A DNA stretch of 64,000 bases from Microbacterium indicum DSM 19969 (GCF_000422385.1 NZ_AULR01000017.1:1-64000), one strand, 5' to 3'; shown: positions 48,600 through 57,567, counted from the stretch's first letter. Translations and numbers: made by a program. Notes: generated from the letters alone by a model not told the origin.

Positions 48600-49894
48600 T
48601 GGCCGTCATCGCGTTCATCGTCGGCGTGCTCGTCATGCTCGTCGGCCTCGGCATCTCGATCGCGCTCCACGAGATGGGGCACATCCTCCCCGCCAAGGCC
48701 TTCGGCGTGCGCGTCGGGCAGTACATGATCGGCTTCGGGCCGACCCTCTGGTCGCGGCGCATGGGCGAGACGGAATACGGCTTCAAGGCGCTGCCGCTCG
48801 GCGGCTTCATCTCGATCTCGGGCATGTACCCGCCGAGCCCCGAGGCCGAGGGGATCCGCAAGCGCGTGTGGTCGACGCTCGTGCAGGAGGCGCGCGCCGC
48901 CAACGACGAGTCGATCGGCGACGCCGGCGACCGCGTCCTCTACAAGCAGGCCACGTGGAAGCGCCTCGTCGTCATGCTCGGCGGCCCCTTCATGAACCTC
49001 GTCCTCGCGGCCGTGCTGTTCTCGATCCTCTATTCCGGGATCGGCATGTACACCTCGACGACGACCGTCGGGACCGTGTCGCAGTGCGTCCTCCCCGCCG
49101 ACACCGACCAGACCGAGTGCGCCTCGGGCGACACGCCGTCGCCCGCCGCGGCCGCGGGCCTCGAGCCCGGCGACGTCATCGTCGCGGTCGACGGCACCGA
49201 CGTCGCGACCTTCGACGAGGCCTCGGCGATCATCCGCGTCCACGCCGGCGACACGATCCCGCTCACGGTCGAGCGCGACGGGTCCGACGTGACGCTGCAG
49301 ATCACGCCCGTGCTCGCCGAGAACCAGTACACCGACGAGAACGGCGACACCGTCACGGGCCAGGTCGGCTTCGTCGGGTTCAGCCCCACGACCGAGCGCG
49401 AGGCCCAGCCGATCTGGGCCGGGATCCAGGCGACGGGCCAGCAGGTCGGCAACGTCGTCGACGTCATCGTCCACCTGCCCCAGCGGATCTACGAGACCGC
49501 CGTCGACCTCTTCACGGGCCAGGCGCGCGACCCCGACGGGCCCATCGGCGTCGTCGGCGTCGGGCGCATCGCCGGCGAGGTCGCCGCGGCCGACGCCCCG
49601 ATCATGGACCGCGTCGCGACCATCGTGAACCTCCTCGCGTCGCTCAACGTCGCCCTCATGGTGTTCAACCTCATCCCTCTCCTCCCGCTCGACGGCGGCC
49701 ACGTCGTCGTCGCCCTCTGGGACGGGATCAAGAGGATGTGGTTCCGGATCCGCCGCAAGGGCACCCCGAAGCCGGCCGACGCGACGCGCCTCGTTCCCCT
49801 CACGCTCGTCGTCGTGACCCTCATGATCGGCATGAGCGTGCTGCTCCTCGCAGCAGACCTGTTCAACCCCGTCGACCTGTTCGGGACGGGGTAG
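48599..49894 (+). CDS. RseP/Rip1-type M50 site-2 protease
   Basis: A 431-residue membrane metalloprotease cleaving membrane-bound substrates such as anti-sigma factors. The zinc site HEMGH is in helix 1 (residues 23-27), GGFISISGMYPP follows, a PDZ domain covers about 170-260 (AAGLEPGDVIVAVDGTDV), and the third ligand is in LPLDGGHVVVAL near 367. Four membrane helices. The ATG overlaps the Mur ligase TGA (TGATG). In many actinobacteria this gene directly precedes ispG. Confidence 0.93.
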   Translation: MAVIAFIVGVLVMLVGLGISIALHEMGHILPAKAFGVRVGQYMIGFGPTLWSRRMGETEYGFKALPLGGFISISGMYPPSPEAEGIRKRVWSTLVQEARAANDESIGDAGDRVLYKQATWKRLVVMLGGPFMNLVLAAVLFSILYSGIGMYTSTTTVGTVSQCVLPADTDQTECASGDTPSPAAAAGLEPGDVIVAVDGTDVATFDEASAIIRVHAGDTIPLTVERDGSDVTLQITPVLAENQYTDENGDTVTGQVGFVGFSPTTEREAQPIWAGIQATGQQVGNVVDVIVHLPQRIYETAVDLFTGQARDPDGPIGVVGVGRIAGEVAAADAPIMDRVATIVNLLASLNVALMVFNLIPLLPLDGGHVVVALWDGIKRMWFRIRRKGTPKPADATRLVPLTLVVVTLMIGMSVLLLAADLFNPVDLFGTG

Positions 49895-49913
49895 GTTTCC
49901 GGCCGGCCCGGCC

Positions 49914-50023
49914 GCGACCGGCTTCGGTCGCGTCCGCTTCGCGGTCAGGGGGCGGGCGGCGCAGTCCCCGGCGGCTTCGCCGCTCCCGCCAGGCCCGATG
50001 CCGGCGCCGCCCGGCCCCTGACC
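49914..50023. repeat. Hairpin and 20-bp inverted repeat after the M50 protease gene
   Basis: GCGACCG/CGGTCGC (49914-49931) forms a 7-bp hairpin with a GCTT loop, a likely terminator. Further on, 20-bp arms at 49943-49962 and 50004-50023 are complementary at 19 positions and enclose 41 bp containing another small GCGGC-TTC-GCCGC hairpin. The 180-bp region otherwise holds no gene. Confidence 0.65.
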
Positions 50024-50074
50024 GCTCCGCTCGTCAGGTGGAGTGCGGGGGGGGCGAGCACGCCGCGGGTGGAT

Positions 50075-50719
50075 TCAGCCCTCGACGGCGATGCCGTGCG
50101 ACTCGGCGAGGAGGCGCGCGAGCTGCTGCAGCTGGAGCGACGAGATCGTCGCGCCGCGCAGAGACGGGACCCCCGCGAGGCCGTCGAGGTCCGCGCCGCG
50201 CAGGTCGACGTCGCGGAGCGTCGCCTGGGCGACGTCGAGCCGCGAGATCCGGGTCCCCGGGGCGGCGAAGCGGGTGATCTTCGACTGCCCGAGGTCGAGC
50301 TCGTCGATCGTGCAGTCCGTGAAGGTCACGTCCTGGAGCGTCGAGCCGCGGAAGTTCACGAACCCCAGGCGGCAGTCGACGAAGTGCACGGCCTCCCACG
50401 CCGAGTCGAAGGACTCGACGGAGCCGAGTCGGGATCCGCGGACCTCGACGTCGCGCCACCGGCTGCGCGTGCCGCGCAGGACGGGGACGTCGAGGCGCTT
50501 GACGCGCGACTCGAGGACCTGCGCGTACCGGGTGCTGCCCTCGGGCGCGCGGACGCCCGCGAGGTCGCACGCGATCAGGGTTCCGCCCTCGATGTCGAAC
50601 GCGTCGAGGGTCAGGGCGTCGAACGAGAGGCCCTCGGCCGTCGTGCGGGGCGCGAGGTCGTACGCGTCGCCGGGCCGGAGATCCTCGAGCCCCAGCTGGG
50701 GGAGGGACGGCGCCTTCAC
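50075..50719 (-). CDS. Pentapeptide-repeat protein
   Basis: A 214-residue protein predicted to form a right-handed quadrilateral beta helix. A(D/N)LxX-like repeats with Leu/Phe at the centre run from about residue 30 to 190, for example FDIEGGTLIACDLAGV, FVDCRLGFVNFRGSTL, and RDVDLRGADLDGLAG. Such proteins can mimic DNA and bind gyrase, but many have no known role. GTG start overlaps the upstream acetyltransferase stop (GTGA). Last gene of the four-gene operon behind the Trp attenuator. Confidence 0.85.
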   Translation of the reverse strand: MKAPSLPQLGLEDLRPGDAYDLAPRTTAEGLSFDALTLDAFDIEGGTLIACDLAGVRAPEGSTRYAQVLESRVKRLDVPVLRGTRSRWRDVEVRGSRLGSVESFDSAWEAVHFVDCRLGFVNFRGSTLQDVTFTDCTIDELDLGQSKITRFAAPGTRISRLDVAQATLRDVDLRGADLDGLAGVPSLRGATISSLQLQQLARLLAESHGIAVEG

Positions 50720-51231
50720 GGATCGACCGTCCTGCCCATGATCTGCATGACGCGGGTGCCGTCGTAGCTCGGATGCGTCGCGAGGCGGCGCCAGCCGCGG
50801 GCTCGGTAGAAGACCACCGCGGGGTCGGCGTCGTCGTCCCAGGTGCTCAGGAGGGCGGCGCCGCGGACCCCTCGGAAGACGGCGTCATACAGGGCGCCGC
50901 CGACGCCCGTCCGACGGTGCTGCGGGATCACCCCGAACTGCACGAACTCGAAGCCGGGGGTCCACAGGTCCGCGTCGGGGCCGAGCGCCTCGCGCACGCT
51001 GTCGGTGTAGTACTGGCCCCGGGCCCCGCGATATCCGTAGGCGAACCCGATCATCGCGTCGTCGGCGTATGAGGCGGCGAGGCGGAACTCGTCGCGCCGG
51101 GCGTGGCGACGCAGGAGACCGCCGAGCCACTCGTCGCGGTCGGGTGCGTCGCCGAACACCGCCTGGTAGACGGCCCAGATCTCGTCACCGCGGTCGATCG
51201 CGGCTGCGCCGTCGAAGAGATCGACCCGCAT
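50716..51231 (-). CDS. GNAT-family N-acetyltransferase
   Basis: A 171-residue acetyltransferase. The acetyl-CoA-binding motif is FGVIPQHRRTGVGGALYDAVF (Q/RxxGxG/A type), and the C-terminal FYRARGWRRLATH is typical. The start ATG overlaps the upstream oxidoreductase stop (TGATG), and its own stop overlaps the pentapeptide gene. The substrate is unknown. Confidence 0.9.
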   Translation of the reverse strand: MRVDLFDGAAAIDRGDEIWAVYQAVFGDAPDRDEWLGGLLRRHARRDEFRLAASYADDAMIGFAYGYRGARGQYYTDSVREALGPDADLWTPGFEFVQFGVIPQHRRTGVGGALYDAVFRGVRGAALLSTWDDDADPAVVFYRARGWRRLATHPSYDGTRVMQIMGRTVDP

Positions 51232-52655
51232 CAGCCGAGGCGCGCGAGCACGGTGCGGGCGGCGAGGCGGCCCGGCATGCCGTGGACCCCGGGGCCGGGG
51301 AGAGTCGAGGCGGAGGCGAGGAAGACCTGCGGATCCGGCGTCGCCCAGGGCGTGAGCGACAGGCGCGGGCGGGCGAGGAGCTGCGGCAGGCTCGAGAGGC
51401 CCCCGTCGATCGCGCCGCCCACGAGGTTGGGGTTGTAGGCCTCGAGCGCCGCGGGATCCCAGGACCGCCGCGCGAGCACGCGCTCGCGGAACCCGGGCGC
51501 GAAAGCCTCGATGCGCGCCTCGATGCTCTCGGAGATGTCGCCGTCGTACCCGAACGGCACGTGCGCGTAGCCGCTGAACGCGACCTTGCCCTCGGGCGCG
51601 CGGGACGGATCCATGCGCGACGCCTGCGAGAGGAGCAGGAACGGCTCGTCGGGGAGGCGACCGCGCGCGACGTCGCGCTCGGCGGCGATGACCTGCTCGG
51701 CGGTTCCCCCGAGGTGGATGAACCCCGCGTCGGCGAGGCCCTCGTCGGCCCACGGGACGGGGGCGTCGAGCGCCCACTCCATCTTGTAGACCCCCGCGCC
51801 GTAGCGCATGCGGTGCAGGGCGTTCGCGTAGCGCGCGGGGAAGCGATGGCCCGCGATCCGCAGCGCCTCGCGGGGAGACGTGTCGAGGATCACGGCGCGC
51901 GCGTGGGGGAGCGCCTCGACGTCGGTCACGCGCTCGCCCGTGACGACGGCGCCGCCGAGCGACTCGAGCCGCGCGACGAGGGCGTCGGCGATCGACTGCG
52001 AGCCGCCGACCGCGACGGGCCAGCCGACCCCGTGCGCGAACGCTCCGAGGGCGACGCCGACGAGGGCCGTCGCCGGCTGGCGCAGGTCGACGATCGAGTG
52101 GGCCGCGAGGCCCGAGAGGAGGGCGCGCGAGCGCTCGTCCCGCAGGGCCCGCAGGATCCAGGGCGTCGGCCACACGCTCGTCGCGCCGAGCGCGATGAGG
52201 TCGGGCGTCGGGTGCAGCGGGTCGCCGATCGCGCGCCCGACCTGCCGCCACCTGCCGGCGAAGCGGCCCATGACCCCGCGCCAGAGCGCCGCGTCGCGTC
52301 CGAAGCCCGCGGCCGTCTCGGCGACGTCGCGGCGCAGCAGCGCCGAGCGGCCCGGCGCGATCGGGTGCCCCAGCGGGACGTCGGTCTGGGCGAAGCGCAG
52401 GCCCTCGCGCTCGAGCCCGAGCTCGCGGAAGGCGGGGCTCGCCATCGCCATCGGGTGGTTCGAAGCCCCCGAGTCGAAGACGAATCCCGGCAGAAGCGAT
52501 TCGTGGCTGCGCAGCGCGCCGCCCGGCGTCTGCTGCCCCTCGAAGACCGCAACCTTCCACCCCGCCTCCGCGAGCGTCACGGCGGCGACGAGCCCGTTGG
52601 GGCCCGAGCCGACGACGACGGCGTCGAGGTCGAGGTCGCGATCCGAGGTAGTCAC
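51231..52655 (-). CDS. FAD-dependent NAD(P)/FAD oxidoreductase (CrtI/phytoene-desaturase-like)
   Basis: A 474-residue flavoprotein. The dinucleotide-binding motif is VVGSGPNGLVAAVTLAEAG (residues 14-32), followed by GGALRSHES. The C-terminal FAD segment includes PGPGVHGMPGRLAARTVL. The overall shape is that of phytoene dehydrogenase-like oxidoreductases, but no carotenoid genes are nearby. GTG 52655 overlaps the trpEG stop by 4 nt. A TACCGT (52667-52662, minus strand) lies 6 nt before it, so an internal promoter is possible. Confidence 0.88.
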   Translation of the reverse strand: MTTSDRDLDLDAVVVGSGPNGLVAAVTLAEAGWKVAVFEGQQTPGGALRSHESLLPGFVFDSGASNHPMAMASPAFRELGLEREGLRFAQTDVPLGHPIAPGRSALLRRDVAETAAGFGRDAALWRGVMGRFAGRWRQVGRAIGDPLHPTPDLIALGATSVWPTPWILRALRDERSRALLSGLAAHSIVDLRQPATALVGVALGAFAHGVGWPVAVGGSQSIADALVARLESLGGAVVTGERVTDVEALPHARAVILDTSPREALRIAGHRFPARYANALHRMRYGAGVYKMEWALDAPVPWADEGLADAGFIHLGGTAEQVIAAERDVARGRLPDEPFLLLSQASRMDPSRAPEGKVAFSGYAHVPFGYDGDISESIEARIEAFAPGFRERVLARRSWDPAALEAYNPNLVGGAIDGGLSSLPQLLARPRLSLTPWATPDPQVFLASASTLPGPGVHGMPGRLAARTVLARLG

Positions 52656-54607
52656 GCTCCCACGGTAGCGGGGGTCGCGGCGTGGGTGACGAGCCTTTCG
52701 AGGGTTCGGATCCCGTCGCGCGACAGGATCGACTCGAGGTGGCCCTGGACGCTCGCGAATCCGGATCCCCGGAGCGCGTACACGTCGCCGTTGTCGGCGG
52801 CCGCGATCTCGACCTCGCCGACGCCGGGGCAGCGGCTCTCGCTCGGCGTCAGGTGGCTCACGCCCGGCAGGACGCGCGCCGTGAACGTGTTGTAGAACCC
52901 GATCGCGGCGGGCTCGCCGAACAGGTCGACCGTGAGCTGCACGCCCTGGTGCGGGCTCGCGAGCGGGCCGCTGCCGATGCCGAGCTCGCGCGCGAGCACC
53001 TGGTGGCTCAGGCACACGGCGACGATCGGGGCGTGCGCCTGGAGGCGCCGCGACACGACCTCGCGGAGGCGCGCGATGCGGGGGCTCGACGCGTCGTTCG
53101 GATCCCCGGGGCCGGGGCCCGACACGACGATGTCGGCGGCGTCGACGCGCTCGGGCGTCGCCTCCTCCCACGGCACGATCTCGACCGCGAGGCCCAGGTG
53201 GCGCAGCTGGTGGGCGAGCATCGTCGTGAACCGGTCCTCGGCGTCGACGACGATCGCGCTCCGCCCCGCGAGGGGCCGCTCGGCCGGCGCCGCCGACTGG
53301 TCATCGAGCCAGAACGGCGCGAGGCGCGCGTTGCGCGAGGCGAGCTGGGCGGCGATCAGCGGGTCGTCCGCGAGGCGCGCGGGCGCCTCCGCCGGCGCGT
53401 CCTGGTCGACGCCCGCGACCGAGGTGACCGCGCGGGGGATCGCGCCGATCGCTCCGAGGACTCCCGCCGCCTTGCCGTGCGTCTCGGCGACCTCGCCGTA
53501 GGGATCCGAGTGGCGCACGAGGGTCGCGCCCGCGGCGACGCGCAGCCGGCCGTCGGCGAGGTACGCCGTGCGGATGAGGATCGGCGCGTCGAGGTCGTGG
53601 CCCCCGTCGCGCGGCGTGAAGAGGGCCGCGACCCCCGAGTAGTAGCCGCGCGGCTCGGACTCGTGCCGCGTGATGACGGCGCACGCGTTCTGCATGGGCG
53701 AGCCCGTCACCGTCGGTGCGAACATCGTCTCGCGCAGGATGTTGCGCGGGTCCATCTTCGAGGTGCCGCGCAGGACGTACTCGGTGTGGGTCAGGCGCGA
53801 CATCTCCTTGAGGTGCGGCCCCGTGATCCGGCCCCCGTCGCCGCAGACGGCGCTCATCATCTTGAGCTCCTCGTCGACGACCATGAAGAGCTCCTCGGTC
53901 TCCTTGGCGTCGTCGAGGAACGCGCTGAGCGCCTCGACCGTCGCGCCGCCCGCGGGGTGGCGGAAGGTGCCCGAGATCGGGTTCATCGTGACGGTGCGGC
54001 CCGCCGGACCGGCGTCGACCGCCGTCACGTGCGCCTCGGGGCTCGCGCCCACGGCGACGTGCCCCGGCGTGACGATCGCGAAGGTCCAGTACGCGCCGCG
54101 CTCGTGCTCGAGCAGCGCGCGGAACCAGGTGAGGGCCGCGAGGCGCGGGTCGGCGTCGACGCCGGCGGTGAAGTCGCGGCGGATGACGAAGTTCGCCCCC
54201 TCTCCGCGCCCGATCTCGTCGCGGATCACGGTGCGGACCGTCTCGGCGTACGCCTCGTCGTCGATGTCGAAGCCCGCGTCTGCCAGGGGGATCTCCTCCG
54301 ACGGGAGCGCCGCGATCGCCTCCGCCGACGGGATCTGGTCGTGCTGCTCGACGAGGAGGCAGCGCAGGGGCGCGCCGTCGTCGTGCGCGTCGAAGCCGCG
54401 CTCGCGCACCTGACGGTAGGGGACGAGCGCGAGGACCTCCCGCGGGGATCCGTCGGCCCGCTCGAGCGGGATGTCGGCCAGGAGCTCGACGTCGAGCGTC
54501 GGACCCGTGAGGATCTCGACCTCGGAGCCGTCGCCGCGGGCCAGGAGGGCGAAGGACGCGGCGGGGTCGGCCGCGAGATCGAGGATGCGCTGCGCGGTGG
54601 TGCTCAT
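52652..54607 (-). CDS. trpEG: Single-chain anthranilate synthase (TrpE-TrpG fusion, PhzE-like subgroup)
   Basis: A 651-residue fusion converting chorismate and glutamine to anthranilate. Residues 1-430 are the chorismate-binding domain, with NPISGTFRHPAGG, LTHTEYVLRGTSKMD and MFAPTVTGSPMQNACAV; the last is the form found in PhzE-like enzymes, unlike LSGAPK of ordinary TrpE. Residues 455-645 are a class I glutamine amidotransferase with nucleophile Cys in IVAVCLSHQVLA and the His/Glu pair in VQGHLESILS. Anthranilate synthase is preferred over the phenazine enzyme because a Trp-rich attenuator lies upstream and no other phz genes are present. I recall a similar single-chain enzyme with a Trp attenuator in Streptomyces venezuelae. 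Confidence 0.85.
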   Translation of the reverse strand: MSTTAQRILDLAADPAASFALLARGDGSEVEILTGPTLDVELLADIPLERADGSPREVLALVPYRQVRERGFDAHDDGAPLRCLLVEQHDQIPSAEAIAALPSEEIPLADAGFDIDDEAYAETVRTVIRDEIGRGEGANFVIRRDFTAGVDADPRLAALTWFRALLEHERGAYWTFAIVTPGHVAVGASPEAHVTAVDAGPAGRTVTMNPISGTFRHPAGGATVEALSAFLDDAKETEELFMVVDEELKMMSAVCGDGGRITGPHLKEMSRLTHTEYVLRGTSKMDPRNILRETMFAPTVTGSPMQNACAVITRHESEPRGYYSGVAALFTPRDGGHDLDAPILIRTAYLADGRLRVAAGATLVRHSDPYGEVAETHGKAAGVLGAIGAIPRAVTSVAGVDQDAPAEAPARLADDPLIAAQLASRNARLAPFWLDDQSAAPAERPLAGRSAIVVDAEDRFTTMLAHQLRHLGLAVEIVPWEEATPERVDAADIVVSGPGPGDPNDASSPRIARLREVVSRRLQAHAPIVAVCLSHQVLARELGIGSGPLASPHQGVQLTVDLFGEPAAIGFYNTFTARVLPGVSHLTPSESRCPGVGEVEIAAADNGDVYALRGSGFASVQGHLESILSRDGIRTLERLVTHAATPATVGA

Positions 54608-54655
54608 GTTCCGCTTTCTGTGTCGTGCGACGGGCGGAACGCCCCGCATACGCGA

Positions 54656-54761
54656 AACGACCGCCGGATCGACGGTCGTTCTCTGAGAGGATTCGCGAGA
54701 GTGGGGCCGCCTAGGAGACGAGCCACCACCAGGACTGTGCCGCGAACATGCGACGAAATTA
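54656..54761 (-). promoter_or_regulatory. Tryptophan attenuator region of trpEG
   Basis: On the minus strand TAATTT (54761-54756) is followed after 6 nt by the leader-peptide ATG at 54749. The peptide ends at 54711, and a hairpin follows: AACGACCG and CGGTCGTT (54656-54663 and 54673-54680) with a 9-nt loop. About 48 nt then separate it from the trpEG ATG. Ribosome stalling at three Trp codons would control whether this or an upstream pairing forms; whether termination or translation is affected is not clear, since the U tract is weak. Confidence 0.75.
54711..54749 (-). CDS. trpL: trp operon leader peptide (MFAAQSWWWLVS)
   Basis: A 12-residue peptide encoded upstream of trpEG with TGG TGG TGG at codons 7-9, the hallmark of a tryptophan attenuator. 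A -10 hexamer lies 6 nt before the ATG, so the peptide mRNA is leaderless and translation can begin at once. It lies 20 nt from the end of the upstream transporter gene. Confidence 0.85.
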   Translation of the reverse strand: MFAAQSWWWLVS

Positions 54762-54771
54762 CCACACGGCC

Positions 54772-56793
54772 TCAGGCGCTCATGACGGGCTCCGTCTCGC
54801 CGAAGTCGTGCGCCGTCCGCGGCGGGCGCACGGCGTCGATCCCGATCACGATCGCGAGCGAGACGGCGCCCCAGATCCCGAGCACCATCCACTCCGACAT
54901 CGCGGCGTTCGACGACGGGACGCCGAGGAACATCAGCGTGCCGACGGTCGGCAGCACAGCGAGCACGCCGATGAGGCGCTCGAACACCATCGCGAACATC
55001 GTGACGCAGGCGATCGTGACGGTTCCCGCGCCCCAGAGGGCCGCGAAGTGCCCGTCGACGGCGCCCGTGATCGGGCCCGCGATGACTCCGACGACCGCCG
55101 ACATGAACGGGGCGTAGGCGGCGAGGAGCGGCAGCATGCGCTTCAGCGGGCGTCTGCGCGGCTGCGCGTTGGCCGCGACGACCACGACCATGAAGCCCGC
55201 GAGGATCCATCCCATCGCGAGGTACATGACGACGACCCCGTTCGGGTCGCTGTCCGGCAGGGGAGCGACGTCGTCGACGACGAGCGGCATCTCCTGCGCC
55301 GCCGCGACCTGCGCGAAGGTGCCGTCGACGACCTGGAACGCCGTCCCCGACGCGGCCTGGTTGGCGATGAGGGTGAACTGCGGGCTGTCCTGCGTGGGCA
55401 GGACGATCGCCGCGACGAGATCCCGATCCTCGACGAGCGTGCGCACGTCGTCCTCGTCGGCCGCCGCGTAGACCGCGAAGTCGTACATGCCGTCCATCTG
55501 CTCGTCGAGCCCGTCGGCCGCCTGCTGCGCCTGATCGGACGTCTGCCCGACCACGGCGACGGGCATGTCGTGCGGCGTCGCGGCGTGCATCGAGCCGAGC
55601 ATCGACGAGATCATCATCGTGACCATCGCGAGGGGGAAGGCGAGGACCGAGATGTAGCGCCCGACGCGCGAGGCCGGGCGCCTGCCGCCCCACAGGGTCG
55701 GGATCGAGGGCGCGAGCTCGCGGCCCTCGGGGTGGCGACGCCGCGAGATCGCGTCGTACGCCTTGGTCGCGAGCAGGCCCGCCGCGGCGCCGAGCGCGAG
55801 GACGAGAAGGTGCGGCGTGACGCCCTCCCCGCCGAAGTAGAGGACGGATCGCATCGACTCGCCGATCGCCGGCATCGGCAGGAACCCGTGCGTCCATTGG
55901 AAGAACGTCGGCATCGTGTAGACCGACATCGCCATGTTCGACGACGGCATGCCGAGCACCATGAGGAAGAGCATCCCGACGATCACGCCGAGCGGGCCGA
56001 GGAGCCGCGTGATGAACAGCTGCACGCTCGAGATCGCGAAGACCTCGAGCCAGTCGATCACGAGGACCGCCGGGGTGCGGTCGAGCGAGACGACCCCGAG
56101 GATCGGGCCCGCGACGGCCCACACGATGCCCGCGATGAGCGCGGCCCACCCCGCCATGAGCGGGACGATGCGGCGGAAGCGCAGCAGCTCGGGGCTGTTC
56201 GACGCGAGGACGCTGAACGGGAGGTACCCCGCCATGACGAGCGCCGTGGTCATGAGCATCGCGCCCATGCCCGTGAGGTCGCCGTCGGGGAGGGGCGCCA
56301 CGTCCTCGTTGGTGGGCGCGAGGCCCTCCTCGCCGAGGAAGGGCGCGACGAGCGAGACGACCGTCCTCGCCTGCGACGCCCCCGCTGCGCTCGACGTGTA
56401 GATGGTCGCGGATCCGTCGCCGACGACGATCGCCGCCGAGACCTCGCGCGCGATGACGGCCTCGCGCGCCTCGAGCGCCGAGTCGGCCGTCGAGACGTCG
56501 ACGGCGTCGCCCTCGGCGTCGGCCAGCGCGCTCGCCACGTCTCCCGCCTGCGCGCCCGCGACGACGATCGGCATGTGGTTCGGCTCGGGCGCTTGCATCG
56601 TGCCGAGGTAGCTCGTGATCATCATGCCGACGAGGATCAGCGGCATGATCAAGATCGCCGCCTATCGGCCGATGATCTCGGCCGTGGCGCGCTTCGCGGC
56701 CTTCTCCTCGAGCTCCTCGGGGGTCGGCGTCTCGGCGGGTTCTTCTGGTGTGGATCCGCGTGCGGCGCGGCGCGTCGGCGGGGTCGGTGTCAT
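54772..56793 (-). pseudogene. Duplicated DUF3533/ABC-2-like membrane transporter with an amber codon
   Basis: The full frame runs from ATG 56793 and would encode 673 codons. Codon 44 is TAG (56664-56662), in the segment RATAEIIGR*AAILIMPLILVG, just before the first membrane helix. Translation could restart at ATG 56652 or the gene may be inactive. The protein consists of two homologous halves. Each has an N-terminal helix (MIMPLILVGMMITSYLGTMQ; LAFPLAMVTMMISSMLGSMH), an outer domain ending in DVAPLPDGD or DVAPLPDSD, and five helices with LGMPSSNMAMS or LGVPSSNAAMS. Divergent from a TetR regulator, so probably an efflux protein controlled by it. Confidence 0.7.
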
Positions 56794-56869
56794 CGTCACG
56801 ATCACCGAAATTAAGACACATGGCGTAAAAAGAGAAGCGCCGGAACGGCATTTGGAGGAAGCGGTCAGC

Positions 56870-57523
56870 ATGGGACGACACGGCGACAGGGTGCGGGAGC
56901 AGCTCATGGACGCGGCCGAGCGGCTCTACGCGTCCGAGGGCGTCGCCGCCGTCTCGGCGCGCCAGATCGCCGACGCGGCCGGCATGTCGAACCACTCGGC
57001 CGTGGCCTACCACTTCGGCGGGCGCGACGAGCTGCTCGAGGCGCTCGTGGGGCGGCACACGGAGGCGACCCTCGCGCGCCGGCGCGAGCTCGAGGCCGCG
57101 CTCGGGGCGGAGCCCACGGCCCAGGAGATCCTCGCGACGCGCCTCATGCCGTTCGTCGAGAACCTCGACGCGCTCCCGCGGCCCAGCTGGCGGGCGCGGT
57201 TCCTCGTGCAGGCCGCGGCGCACCCCGCCGGGCGCGAGATCCTCGCCCGCGTCACGCGGACGACCGAGGTGTCCGAGGGTGTCGGCGTCCTCGCGCGCCT
57301 GGCGCCCGGCGTGCCCCGTCGCGTTATCGGGGCCCGCAGCGCGATCGTCGGGGGGCTTGTGCTCAACGTCTGCGCCGGATACGAGGCGCAGGCCGCGGTG
57401 GGGATCGAGGAGAGCGGGTGGATCGGCGTCGGCTGGTTCCTCGTCGACGCCGCGGCCGGCATGCTCACGGCGCCCGTGATGCACCCGGGCGGAATCGGCA
57501 CGCCGCCCGACCCCCTCCTGTAG
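56870..57523 (+). CDS. TetR/AcrR family regulator of the adjacent transporter
   Basis: A 217-residue regulator. Helix-turn-helix at residues 8-52 (REQLMDAAERLYASEGVAAV, DAAGMSNHSAVAYHFGGRDE). The C-terminal domain contains LPRPSWRARFLVQAAAHP. ATG 56870 is chosen because GGAGGAA lies 9-16 nt upstream; the frame is open further upstream but overlaps the transporter gene. The 76-bp divergent region carries GTGTC and GACAC arms (56787-56819) that could form an operator. Confidence 0.87.
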   Translation: MGRHGDRVREQLMDAAERLYASEGVAAVSARQIADAAGMSNHSAVAYHFGGRDELLEALVGRHTEATLARRRELEAALGAEPTAQEILATRLMPFVENLDALPRPSWRARFLVQAAAHPAGREILARVTRTTEVSEGVGVLARLAPGVPRRVIGARSAIVGGLVLNVCAGYEAQAAVGIEESGWIGVGWFLVDAAAGMLTAPVMHPGGIGTPPDPLL

Positions 57524-57561
57524 GGGTGCTGGAAGAGGGCGCCCCGCCGCGGGCGCCAGCG

Positions 57562-57567
57562 TAGGCT
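57562..57567 (+). promoter_or_regulatory. -10 element (TAGGCT), leaderless start of ispG
   Basis: TAGGCT followed by 6 nt and GTG 57574. It selects this GTG over a TTG at 57568 and a GTG at 57583. Confidence 0.55.

Noticed and set aside
49943..50023. CRISPR-like repeat
   Set aside because: Only one inverted pair, no regular direct repeats or spacers, no cas genes.
50075..54607. A phenazine cluster, suggested by the PhzE-like enzyme
   Set aside because: No phzA/B, D, F or G genes are present, and the Trp-rich leader peptide indicates tryptophan control.
52652..57484. A 1610-codon continuous minus-strand frame suggesting one giant protein
   Set aside because: Only the last 651 codons are trpEG; the upstream part is a non-coding frame through the transporter gene, and the trpL attenuator lies between.
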